Of a DNA stretch of 64,000 nucleotides, positions 48,519 to 56,411 are shown piece by piece. Below the pieces are notes generated by a model. The model made no database searches and was not told the DNA's origin. It saw only the letters and a program-made list of their open reading frames with translations. The stretch's first letter is position 1. Each line of letters begins with the position of its first letter. The translations under genes were made by a program, and so were the position numbers. This stretch comes from Aquamicrobium defluvii (GTDB taxonomy: Bacteria > Pseudomonadota > Alphaproteobacteria > Rhizobiales > Rhizobiaceae), in contig NZ_SNZF01000001.1 of the NCBI RefSeq assembly GCF_004363725.1, positions 210,234 through 274,233 on the forward strand, read 5' to 3'.

Positions 48519-49160
48519 TCAACGACGGCTATCGTGGCCGGCTGCCGGCGTGAAAATGGCGGTGCCGACGAGGGCTTCTGCCAGTATCTGCTCATATTCG
48601 GCGCGCGGCACGTCGATGGCGCCGAAGCGCTTGAGGTGCTCGGTGGTGAACTGGGTGTCGAGCAGCTTGTAGCCCTGCTTTCGAAGGCGTTCGACCAGCG
48701 CCACAAGGCAGACCTTGGAGGCATCGGTTTCCCGTGAGAACATGCTCTCCCCGAAGAAGACGCGGCCCAGCGAAACTCCATAGAGGCCGCCGGCCAGACG
48801 GCCCTCACGCCACGCTTCGACCGAATGGCAATGCCCCATGTAATGAAGCTGTATATAGGCTTCCCGGATCGGCCCGTTGATCCATGTCGAAGGGCGCTCG
48901 TCCCGCTTTTCGGCACATGCATCGATAACCCCTTCGAAATCGGTGTCGAACCGTATCTCGAACGGATTGTGGCGCAGTGTTTTGGCGAGACTTCTGGGGA
49001 TGTGGAAGGCGTCGAGCGGAATGATGCCCCGAATTTCCGGCCTTACCCAGAAGACTTCCGGGTCCGATTCGCTTTCCGCCATTGGAAACACGCCGGAGGC
49101 ATAGGCCTTCAGCAACAGATCGGTGGGGATGCGGAAACCGGGGGCGAAAGGACGGATCAT
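48519..49160 (-). CDS. aat: Leucyl/phenylalanyl-tRNA-protein transferase
   Basis: A 213-residue GNAT-like enzyme that adds Leu or Phe to N-terminal Lys/Arg, making N-degrons for ClpS/ClpAP. Family segments are [13 protein letters not shown] and [14 protein letters not shown] near the N-terminus, [20 protein letters not shown] and [15 protein letters not shown]. Length is normal. A strong hairpin (49205-49231) stands between it and accC upstream. Confidence 0.95.
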   Translation of the reverse strand: MIRPFAPGFRIPTDLLLKAYASGVFPMAESESDPEVFWVRPEIRGIIPLDAFHIPRSLAKTLRHNPFEIRFDTDFEGVIDACAEKRDERPSTWINGPIREAYIQLHYMGHCHSVEAWREGRLAGGLYGVSLGRVFFGESMFSRETDASKVCLVALVERLRKQGYKLLDTQFTTEHLKRFGAIDVPRAEYEQILAEALVGTAIFTPAAGHDSRR

Positions 49161-49204
49161 GACGACAGGATCCGCTCAATATTCAGGCGGTCCTTCCGTA
49201 GTCG

Positions 49205-49231
49205 CTCACCCCCCGACAGAAGGGGGGTGAG
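49205..49231. repeat. Perfect 10-bp inverted repeat between accC and aat
   Basis: CTCACCCCCC (49205-49214) and GGGGGGTGAG (49222-49231) around a 7-base loop form a very stable hairpin. No T-run follows on either strand, so it is not a classical terminator. It may be an RNA-processing or attenuation element between accC and aat. Confidence 0.7.
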
Positions 49232-49262
49232 AGCGCGGGCCGTGACAGGCTCCGCCAGCAAC

Positions 49263-50606
49263 CTACTCGCCCTTGGCCAGATGCTTTTCCAGCCAGTGGA
49301 TGTCATAGTTGCCGTCCGCAATGTCGTGATTGCCGACAAGGTCGCGGAAAAGCGGCAGCGTGGTGTTGATGCCGTCCACGACGAACTCGTCCAGTGCCCG
49401 GCGAAGGCGCATCATGCATTCCACACGGTTGCGTCCGTGCACGATCAGCTTGCCGATCAGGCTGTCATAGTAGGGCGGGATGCGATAGCCGGAATAGACG
49501 CCGGAATCGACGCGGATGCCCAGCCCGCCGGGCGTGTGGAAATGCGTTATGGTACCGGGCGACGGCACGAAGGTGCGCGGGTCCTCGGCGTTGATGCGGC
49601 ATTCGATGGCGTGACCCTGGAAGCGGATATCGTTCTGCGTCACCGAAAGTCCGCCGCCGGAGGCGACGCGGATCTGCTCGTGAACGAGGTCGATGCCGGT
49701 GATGGCTTCCGTCACCGGATGCTCCACCTGCAGACGGGTGTTCATCTCGATGAAATAGAACTCGCCGTTCTCATAGAGGAACTCGATGGTGCCGGCTCCC
49801 GAATAGCCGAGTTCGGCGACCGCGTTGGCGCAGATGGTTCCGATGCGCTCGCGCTGTGCCTCGTTGAGTGCCGGGGACAGGGCCTCTTCCCACACCTTCT
49901 GGTGGCGGCGCTGCAGCGAGCAGTCGCGCTCGCCGAAATGCACGCCCTTGCCAGCACCGTCGCCAAACACCTGCAATTCGATGTGGCGCGGCTTTTCCAG
50001 AAACTTCTCGATATAGACGGAATCGTCGCCGAAGGCCGCGCCGGCTTCCGAACGCGCCGTGGCAAGCGCCACTTCCAGATCGGCTTCGGAGCGCGCCACC
50101 TTCATGCCGCGGCCACCGCCGCCGGCGGACGCCTTGATGATGACGGGGTAGCCGATCTCGGCGGCGATGCGCTTGGCCTCGCGCTCCTCGCTCACCGCGC
50201 CTTCCGAACCCGGAACGACCGGAATGCCGAGGCGCTTGGCGGTGCGCTTGGCCTCGATCTTGTCGCCCATGATACGGATATGGTCGCCGGAGGGGCCGAT
50301 GAAGGTGATGTTGTGGGCCGCCAGAATGTCGGCAAACTTCGCATTTTCCGACAGGAAGCCATAGCCCGGATGCACGGCATCGGCGCCTGTGATCTCACAG
50401 GCGGCGACGATCTGGTGGATGTTGAGATAGCTGTCGCGCGACGGCGGCGGGCCGATGCACACGGCCTCGTCGGCCAGCCGTACATGCATGGCGTCGGAAT
50501 CGGCGGTCGAATGGACGACGACGGTCTGGATGCCGAGCTCCTTGCAGGCCCGCAGCACCCGAAGCGCGATCTCGCCGCGATTGGCAATGAGAATCTTCTG
50601 GAACAT
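49263..50606 (-). CDS. accC: Biotin carboxylase subunit of acetyl-CoA carboxylase
   Basis: A 447-residue ATP-grasp enzyme that carboxylates the biotin on AccB. Motifs: ILIANRGEIALRVLRACKEL at the start, HPGYGFLSENAKFAD, the glycine-rich ATP loop IKASAGGGGRGMK, and IEMNTRLQVEHPVTEAITG with catalytic residues. It starts 11 bases after accB. The two form a standard unit. Confidence 0.97.
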   Translation of the reverse strand: MFQKILIANRGEIALRVLRACKELGIQTVVVHSTADSDAMHVRLADEAVCIGPPPSRDSYLNIHQIVAACEITGADAVHPGYGFLSENAKFADILAAHNITFIGPSGDHIRIMGDKIEAKRTAKRLGIPVVPGSEGAVSEEREAKRIAAEIGYPVIIKASAGGGGRGMKVARSEADLEVALATARSEAGAAFGDDSVYIEKFLEKPRHIELQVFGDGAGKGVHFGERDCSLQRRHQKVWEEALSPALNEAQRERIGTICANAVAELGYSGAGTIEFLYENGEFYFIEMNTRLQVEHPVTEAITGIDLVHEQIRVASGGGLSVTQNDIRFQGHAIECRINAEDPRTFVPSPGTITHFHTPGGLGIRVDSGVYSGYRIPPYYDSLIGKLIVHGRNRVECMMRLRRALDEFVVDGINTTLPLFRDLVGNHDIADGNYDIHWLEKHLAKGE

Positions 50607-50617
50607 GCCGCCCCAGC

Positions 50618-51079
50618 CTATTCGATCACGACGAGCGGCTGGCCGAATTCGACCGGCTGAGCGTCTTCAACGATGATGGCCGTGACAGTCCCGGCGCGCG
50701 GCGCGGGAATCTGGTTCATGGTCTTCATGGCTTCGATGATGAGCAGTGTCTGGCCTTCGCTCACCTTCTGGCCGACTTCGATGAATGCCTTGGCGCCCGG
50801 TGCGGGGGCGAGATAGGCGGTGCCGACCATCGGGGAAGGCACGGCGTTCTTGGAAAGATCGGGCGCGGCAGGCGCTGCAGGGGCCGAGGCCGGAGCCGGC
50901 GCCGCTGCGGGCGCCGGCGCATAGGCAGGGGCGACCGCGTGGACCGTCTGCTGCTGGCGCGAAATGCGCACCTTGAAATCCTCGTTCTCGACCTCGATCT
51001 CGGTCAGGTTGGTGTCGTTCAGGATCCCCGCCAGATCGCGGATCAGTTGCTGGTCAACACCGGTTTTCTTGCTTGTCAT
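50618..51079 (-). CDS. accB: Biotin carboxyl carrier protein
   Basis: A 153-residue carrier. The biotinylation site is EAMKTMN with K119. The N-terminal helical part (1-45) is joined to the biotinyl domain (about 78-153) by an Ala/Pro-rich flexible linker (50-75). It begins 25 bases after aroQ and precedes accC. Confidence 0.96.
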   Translation of the reverse strand: MTSKKTGVDQQLIRDLAGILNDTNLTEIEVENEDFKVRISRQQQTVHAVAPAYAPAPAAAPAPASAPAAPAAPDLSKNAVPSPMVGTAYLAPAPGAKAFIEVGQKVSEGQTLLIIEAMKTMNQIPAPRAGTVTAIIVEDAQPVEFGQPLVVIE

Positions 51080-51104
51080 GGTCGAGCCTTCTTGTTGTTG
51101 CCGG

Positions 51105-51539
51105 TTACAGTCGCGCAGCGAGCGCCTGCAACGCCAGCGTATAGCCGAGCGGGCCGAAGCCGCAGATCATTCCCACGGCGTTTGGCGCGATCATCGAGAC
51201 GTGCCGGAACGGTTCGCGGGCATGTATGTTGGAAAGATGCACTTCCACGACCGGCAAGGGCTGAACCGCCTTGACGGCATCGAGAAGGGCAATCGAGGTG
51301 TGGGTGTAGGCGGCGGCATTGATGACGATGCCGGCGGCCCTGTCGGCGGCCTCATGGATCCAGTCGACCAGAACGCCCTCATGGTTGGTCTGGCGGAAAT
51401 CCACCTCCACTCCGAGAGAGCGGCCGGATTCGCGGCAAAGACCGGCAATGCCGTCAAGCGTCTGCGTCCCATAGATGGACGGCTCCCGCTTGCCGAGCAT
51501 GTTGAGATTGGGACCGTTCAGAACGAAAACAGTTTTCAA
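51105..51539 (-). CDS. aroQ: Type II 3-dehydroquinate dehydratase
   Basis: A 144-residue shikimate-pathway enzyme. It has the start [19 protein letters not shown] with the active-site tyrosine, [17 protein letters not shown], and [16 protein letters not shown] with the catalytic histidine. The order aroQ-accB-accC is conserved in many proteobacteria. Confidence 0.96.
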   Translation of the reverse strand: MKTVFVLNGPNLNMLGKREPSIYGTQTLDGIAGLCRESGRSLGVEVDFRQTNHEGVLVDWIHEAADRAAGIVINAAAYTHTSIALLDAVKAVQPLPVVEVHLSNIHAREPFRHVSMIAPNAVGMICGFGPLGYTLALQALAARL

Positions 51540-51681
51540 TATGCCGACCTTGTCCTGTGGCGGAAACCGATCACCCGCGCCGGACCTTCTATAATGCGCT
51601 TAACCCGGTGCGAAAAGAGCGCAAGCCGCTTCTTTGCCTGTCCACAGCAGGCTTCCTCCCGGCAATCAAGCCGATTCTATG

Positions 51682-52458
51682 TCAGAGGGCTTTCCGCGCC
51701 GCCGCGATCTTCTCGGCCAGCACTTCCTTGCCGAGCGCGCCGAACACCACTTCCTCACCCACCACGTAGGATGGCGTGCCGGTGACGGAAAGCTTGGTGG
51801 CGAGCTCGTAGGTGGCGGAAAGTGCCTGCGGAATGGAGGGGTCCTTCATCTTCTCGCGCAGTTCCGCCTCGTCGGCGCCGAGCGAGACCGCGATCCTGAT
51901 CGCCTCTTCCTCGGTGGCACGGCCTTCCGCGCCCATCAGCGCGCGGTGGAATTCGCCGTACTTTTCCGGCTGCATGAGATGGAAGGCCATGGAGACGATG
52001 CTGGCTTTCTGGGAGTCTGCGCTGAGAATGGGGAATTCCTTGAGCACGAAGCGCAACTCCGGATCGGCTTTGGTCAGCGCGTCCATGTCGTCCATGGCGC
52101 GTTTGCAGTAGCCGCAATTGTAGTCGTAGAATTCAACGATGGTGATCTTGCCGTCGGGATTGCCGACAACCCCGTCGAAGCTCGAATTGAAGATCGCTTC
52201 CTTGTTCTGCTTGATGGTGTCGAGGCTGGCGAGGCGCTGCTGCTCCTGCTGTTTTGCTTCCAGCGCATCCTGCGCTTCCAGCAGCACTTCCGGGTTGGCA
52301 AGAAGATATTCGCGCACGATGGTCTCGACAGCGGCGCGGTCCAGCGTTTCGGCATGCGCCCGGGTCGTCATTTCAACGTTGTGGCTGCCTGCGATGTAAC
52401 CGCCTGCAAGCAGCGCCAGCCCCAATGCCGGAGCGCCAAGCAGAACCGTTCTTTTCAT
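51682..52458 (-). CDS. DsbA-family thiol-disulfide oxidoreductase
   Basis: A 258-residue periplasmic protein. It has a signal peptide or anchor (RTVLLGAPALGLALLAGGYI), a helical linker with several glutamines (about 40-85), then a DsbA-like thioredoxin fold with active site CGYC (C115-C118) and cis-proline loop VTGTPSYVVGE. It resembles the Com1/ScsC-type group of alphaproteobacteria. It follows the M48 protease gene by 42 bases, so both envelope proteins are probably co-expressed. Confidence 0.9.
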   Translation of the reverse strand: MKRTVLLGAPALGLALLAGGYIAGSHNVEMTTRAHAETLDRAAVETIVREYLLANPEVLLEAQDALEAKQQEQQRLASLDTIKQNKEAIFNSSFDGVVGNPDGKITIVEFYDYNCGYCKRAMDDMDALTKADPELRFVLKEFPILSADSQKASIVSMAFHLMQPEKYGEFHRALMGAEGRATEEEAIRIAVSLGADEAELREKMKDPSIPQALSATYELATKLSVTGTPSYVVGEEVVFGALGKEVLAEKIAAARKAL

Positions 52459-52500
52459 GATGATAGTCCTTTCTGGTTCGCGGCGTGGCGCGAAATAGCG

Positions 52501-53898
52501 TTACCTGCGGGCTGACTTGCCCTGGTTGATGATGTCCTGCGCGCGCATCCACGCGGGCGAGTTGGGTTTCAGGCGGGTCTGGGCGCGGGCGGCGAATATC
52601 GCGGCATCCTTATATGCGCCGGAGTAATAATGGCCTTCGGCGGTCGCCAGTTCGGCTTCGGCCACATTGCCGAGCATGCCCTGCGCCTGCGCCAGATGGC
52701 GGTAGGCGGAAATGTTTTCGCGATCGCGTTCGAGACCCTTGTTGATCTGCGCAACGGCCTGCTTCACCGCATCCGGTGTGCCGATGGCCAGCAGGGCCTG
52801 CCCCTGCATCACCGGCAGCAGGCCGGATTTGGCCGGATCGAGCTGGATGGCCTTGCCGTAGGCTGCCGCTGCTTCCTTTGGCCTGCCTGCCTTCATGAGG
52901 ATATCGCCGCGCAGTTCATGGAAGTACGGATTGCCCGGCTGGGCTGCGATGAGCGCATCCGTCTTGCTCTGGGCCGAGCGCAGGTTGCCATAGAGATAGG
53001 TGACCTGTGCATCGCCATATTTTGCGGCGAGCGTTCCGGGGTTTTTGGCGATCATGCGCGAGGCCGCCGCCTGCCCCTGCGTGTAGGCTGCGATCTTGAA
53101 GCGTGCCATGTCGTGTCGCTGCTGAAGGGCAGGCGAGTCGGCCTTGTTGTAGTTCGGGCTCTTCTGGATCAGCGTTTGCAGGTTTGAAATACGGTCCTGC
53201 GGCATGGGATGGCTGACGCGGTAGGGATCGACCCTTGCCCCGGACAGCGACAGCGCGCTCTGGAAGCGCTGGAAGGTGGTGAGCATGCCCTTGCCGGACT
53301 GGCCGGTCTTGTCGAGATATGTGATCGCGGAGCGGTCAGCCGCCATTTCCTCGCCGCGCTGGTAGGACAACAGGCTGCGGCGCGCCACCTCGCTGCCGCC
53401 GGTGGCAAGGCCGATGCCCGCTCCGGCAAGCCCGCGATTGTCCGAGGCCCCGCCGGCCACGATGGCGCCGGCGCCGAGCAGGCCGGCGATGATGGCCATG
53501 GTCTTGGCGCGTTCGAGCTGATCGCGCAGCCTCTGCTGGTGACCGCCCGCAAGATGCCCCGCTTCATGGGCGATGACGCCGATGATCTCGTTGGGCGTGT
53601 CGGCCTGCATGAGCGCACCGGTGTTGATGAACATGCGCCGGCCGGCCACAAAGGCGTTGAAACTCCTGTCGTTGACCAGAACGATCTGGATACCGGCCTT
53701 GGAGAGGCCGGCAGCATTGAAGATCGGACGCGAATAATCGCGGACCAGCGCCTCGATCTCGGCATCGCGCACGACCGGCACGCCTTGCGCAAAACCCTGC
53801 ACGCAGGCGGAGGTCAGCATGGCGACGCCAAGCGACAGGGTGGCAAGCGCCTTGCCAACCCGGCTCACGGACCGGACTTTTACGGGCAGGTTCGTCAT
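52501..53898 (-). CDS. M48 family periplasmic metalloprotease (BepA-like)
   Basis: A 465-residue exported zinc protease. It has a signal peptide (LATLSLGVAMLTSACVQGFAQG), zinc motif HEAGH (111-115), and a TPR-rich C-terminal half (about 290-460). This is the BepA/YfgC architecture of outer-membrane protein quality control. ATG 53898 is selected because it leads into the signal peptide. The DsbA-like gene follows. Confidence 0.92.
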   Translation of the reverse strand: MTNLPVKVRSVSRVGKALATLSLGVAMLTSACVQGFAQGVPVVRDAEIEALVRDYSRPIFNAAGLSKAGIQIVLVNDRSFNAFVAGRRMFINTGALMQADTPNEIIGVIAHEAGHLAGGHQQRLRDQLERAKTMAIIAGLLGAGAIVAGGASDNRGLAGAGIGLATGGSEVARRSLLSYQRGEEMAADRSAITYLDKTGQSGKGMLTTFQRFQSALSLSGARVDPYRVSHPMPQDRISNLQTLIQKSPNYNKADSPALQQRHDMARFKIAAYTQGQAAASRMIAKNPGTLAAKYGDAQVTYLYGNLRSAQSKTDALIAAQPGNPYFHELRGDILMKAGRPKEAAAAYGKAIQLDPAKSGLLPVMQGQALLAIGTPDAVKQAVAQINKGLERDRENISAYRHLAQAQGMLGNVAEAELATAEGHYYSGAYKDAAIFAARAQTRLKPNSPAWMRAQDIINQGKSARR

Positions 53899-54042
53899 TT
53901 CCGTTCCACTCGTAGCTGAGCCTTCGTGCGATGAAAAGGCGCTGGCGTAAAGTTCATGAACTTGTGATCCCCACAGCAATAGGGCAATTGTGCGGCGCCG
54001 GGCCGCTTCCCGCGCGCCATTATGGAATGAGGATTGCTACAG

Positions 54043-55191
54043 ATGAGTGTGTCGTCGTCACGTCGCGGGCAGGTGGAGCCGTTCCACGCGATGGACGTTC
54101 TTGCCGGGGCGAACCGGCTGATCGCGCAGGGCATCGACGTCATTTCGATGGCGGTCGGGCAGCCGTCCGATCCGGCTCCCGCCGCGGTGCGCCGTGCAGC
54201 TGCCGAGGCGCTGGAACGGGGACGCATCGGCTATACGGATGCGCTCGGCCTCATGAGCCTGCGCGAGGCCATCGCGCGCCATTATGCCGAGCACTACGGC
54301 GTAGAAGTCTCGCCCGCGCGCATCGCCGTGACGACCGGGTCTTCGGCCGCCTTCAACCTCGCCTTCCTTGCCATGTTCGACGCCGGCGACCGTGTGGCCA
54401 TCGCCGCTCCCGGCTATCCGGCTTATCGAAACATCATGGCCGCGCTCGGGATTGATGTGCTGGAGATCGAACTGGACGGAGCGCCCTATCTGGATGCCGG
54501 CCATCTTCGTGCGGCACATGCGAGAAAGCCGTTGAAGGGCGTGCTGTTCGCCAGCCCCGCGAACCCGACCGGCGCGGTCATTCCCGCGCGCGAGCTCGCA
54601 GAACTCGTTTCAGCCGCGCGCGAGCTCGGCATTACGGTGATTTCCGACGAGATCTATCACCGGCTTGCCTACGGTGCGCCGGATACGACGGCGCTCGCCT
54701 ATGGCGACGAGGTCACGGTCATCAACTCCTTTTCCAAGTATTATTGCATGACAGGGTGGCGCATCGGCTGGATGGTGTTGCCGCAGGAACTGGTCCGCCC
54801 GGTCGAGCGCATCGCGCAAAGCCTCTACATTTCCGCTCCCGAACTGTCACAGATCGCCGCCATGGAGGCTTTTTCCGCTACCGTTGAACTGGAGGCCGTC
54901 AAGGCGCGTTATGCGCAGAACCGCGAACTCCTCATGCAGCGCTTGCCGGAACTCGGCTTTCCGCTGGGCGCCCCCATGGACGGGGCGTTCTACGCCTTCT
55001 GCGATGTCAGCCGCCACACCAACGACAGCATGGAGTTTGCCGGCCGCATGTTGGCTGAGGCGCATGTCGCCGCTACGCCGGGCAGGGATTTCGACCCGGT
55101 GCAGGGGCACCGCTTCATCCGGTTCTCCTATGCCGGCAGCAACAGCGACATCGCCGAGGCGCTGGCGCGTCTGGAACGCTGGCTGAAATAA
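54043..55191 (+). CDS. Class I/II pyridoxal-phosphate aminotransferase
   Basis: A 382-residue fold-type I aminotransferase. Motifs: VGQPSDPAP near the N-terminus, [33 protein letters not shown] and the PLP lysine in [16 protein letters not shown]. The final arginine motif is [11 protein letters not shown]. The substrate is uncertain; neighbours in the family act on aspartate, aromatic or branched amino acids. ATG 54043 is used (TTG 54034 possible). Glutaminase follows 14 bases later. Confidence 0.88.
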   Translation: MSVSSSRRGQVEPFHAMDVLAGANRLIAQGIDVISMAVGQPSDPAPAAVRRAAAEALERGRIGYTDALGLMSLREAIARHYAEHYGVEVSPARIAVTTGSSAAFNLAFLAMFDAGDRVAIAAPGYPAYRNIMAALGIDVLEIELDGAPYLDAGHLRAAHARKPLKGVLFASPANPTGAVIPARELAELVSAARELGITVISDEIYHRLAYGAPDTTALAYGDEVTVINSFSKYYCMTGWRIGWMVLPQELVRPVERIAQSLYISAPELSQIAAMEAFSATVELEAVKARYAQNRELLMQRLPELGFPLGAPMDGAFYAFCDVSRHTNDSMEFAGRMLAEAHVAATPGRDFDPVQGHRFIRFSYAGSNSDIAEALARLERWLK

Positions 55192-55205
55192 ACGGGGGGC
55201 AGGGC

Positions 55206-56132
55206 GTGGCTGATTTGCAGGGCGTTCTGGACGAGATCGCTGCGGAAATGTCGGAGCGCAGGGATCGGGGCGCGGTGGCAAGCTACATTCCGCAACTGGC
55301 CAGGGTAGATCCCGCCAGATTCGGGATCGCGGTCGCTCTCGTTGACGGCCGGGTGCTGACGGCCGGAGATGCGGAGGAAAGTTTTTCGATCCAGAGCGTT
55401 TCCAAGGTTTTCACGCTTACGCTTGCGCTCGGCAAGGTGGGGGATGCCCTGTGGCGCAGGGTGGGGCGCGAACCGTCCGGCAATCCTTTCAACTCGATCG
55501 TGCAGCTTGAGCATGAAGGCGGGGTGCCCCGCAATCCCTTCATCAATCCGGGCGCTATCGTGGTGGCCGATATTCTGCTGGCCGGACACCAGCCGCGCGA
55601 GGCCATCGGTGAAATCCTGCGCTTCATGCGGTTCCTTGCCGATGACGACAGCATCGTGATCGATCATCAGGTGGCGGCATCCGAGCGCGCCACGGGATTC
55701 CGCAATTCGGCGCTTGCCAACTACATGAAGTCGTTTGGCAATCTCGACCATTCGCCCGAACTCGCGCTGGGCGTCTATTTCCACCATTGCGCCATCGCCA
55801 TGAATTGCCGCCAGCTTGCGTTGGCCGGGCGGTTTCTGGCGGACCGGGGGCGCAGTGCCGGCGGCCACACGGTCGTATCGGCAGAACGGGCAAGGCGCAT
55901 CAGCGCCCTGATGCTGACCTGCGGCCACTATGACGGTTCGGGCGACTTTGCCTTCCGCGTCGGCATTCCGGCCAAAAGCGGCGTGGGCGGCGGCATTCTG
56001 GGCGCGGTGCCCGGTGTGGGTTCGGTTGCCGTCTGGTCGCCCGGCCTCAATGCGCATGGCAATTCGCAACTGGGAACGCTGGCGCTGGAAAACCTGGCGC
56101 GTGCCATGAACTGGTCGGTCTTCGGCGCCTGA
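55206..56132 (+). CDS. glsA: Glutaminase
   Basis: A 308-residue beta-lactamase-fold glutaminase (glutamine to glutamate plus ammonia). The serine-lysine motif is SIQSVSKVF, with [21 protein letters not shown] and the C-terminal [21 protein letters not shown]. Start is GTG 55206. The close link with the aminotransferase suggests that glutamate made here may feed transamination. Confidence 0.95.
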   Translation: MADLQGVLDEIAAEMSERRDRGAVASYIPQLARVDPARFGIAVALVDGRVLTAGDAEESFSIQSVSKVFTLTLALGKVGDALWRRVGREPSGNPFNSIVQLEHEGGVPRNPFINPGAIVVADILLAGHQPREAIGEILRFMRFLADDDSIVIDHQVAASERATGFRNSALANYMKSFGNLDHSPELALGVYFHHCAIAMNCRQLALAGRFLADRGRSAGGHTVVSAERARRISALMLTCGHYDGSGDFAFRVGIPAKSGVGGGILGAVPGVGSVAVWSPGLNAHGNSQLGTLALENLARAMNWSVFGA

Positions 56133-56150
56133 TTGCTGCGGGATTGCACG

Positions 56151-56181
56151 AAAAAGGCCCGGCTGTCTGGAAGCCGGGCCT
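56151..56181 (-). terminator. Terminator at 3' side of rne/glsA
   Basis: AGGCCCGGCT (56155-56164) pairs with AGCCGGGCCT (56172-56181). The A-run at 56151-56155 gives a T-run on the minus strand, so it mainly stops minus-strand (rne) transcription; it may also help stop glsA transcripts. Confidence 0.75.
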
Positions 56182-56207
56182 CTGATCCACAACTGGAAGG
56201 CGAAATC

Positions 56208-56309
56208 CTGAAGCGTGTCGCGATCTTTCAGATTCGCTCCTTCACGCTTCAGGTTCTTTTTTTGCATGTCGTTGGCCCGAAACCGGTTCCCGCTTTTCGG
56301 GCGACATGC
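56208..56309. repeat. Rhizobiales-type intergenic palindromic element
   Basis: Two adjacent palindromes. CTGAAGCGTG (56208-56217) pairs with CACGCTTCAG (56243-56252). GCATGTCG-ttgg-CCCGAAA (56264-56282) pairs with TTTCGGG-CGACATGC (56295-56309). I recognise this combination as a REP/RIME-like element frequent in Mesorhizobium-type intergenic regions. It is a single copy in this window, located between convergent glsA and rne. Confidence 0.7.
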
Positions 56310-56323
56310 TTGGAGCGGCGGAT

Positions 56324-56341
56324 GCCCGGACAGATCCGGGC
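56324..56341. repeat. Small hairpin downstream of rne
   Basis: GCCCGGA (56324-56330) and TCCGGGC (56335-56341) form a perfect 7-bp stem with a 4-base loop. It follows the palindromic element, 70 bases past the rne stop. No T-run is present, so it is probably part of the same repeat region. Confidence 0.5.
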
Positions 56342-56411
56342 TGCCGTTCCATCCGATTGTTTTCGCCGCATTCGTGCGACGTCAGGTGATTCCAGCTGAC
56401 TGCAAAATGCT

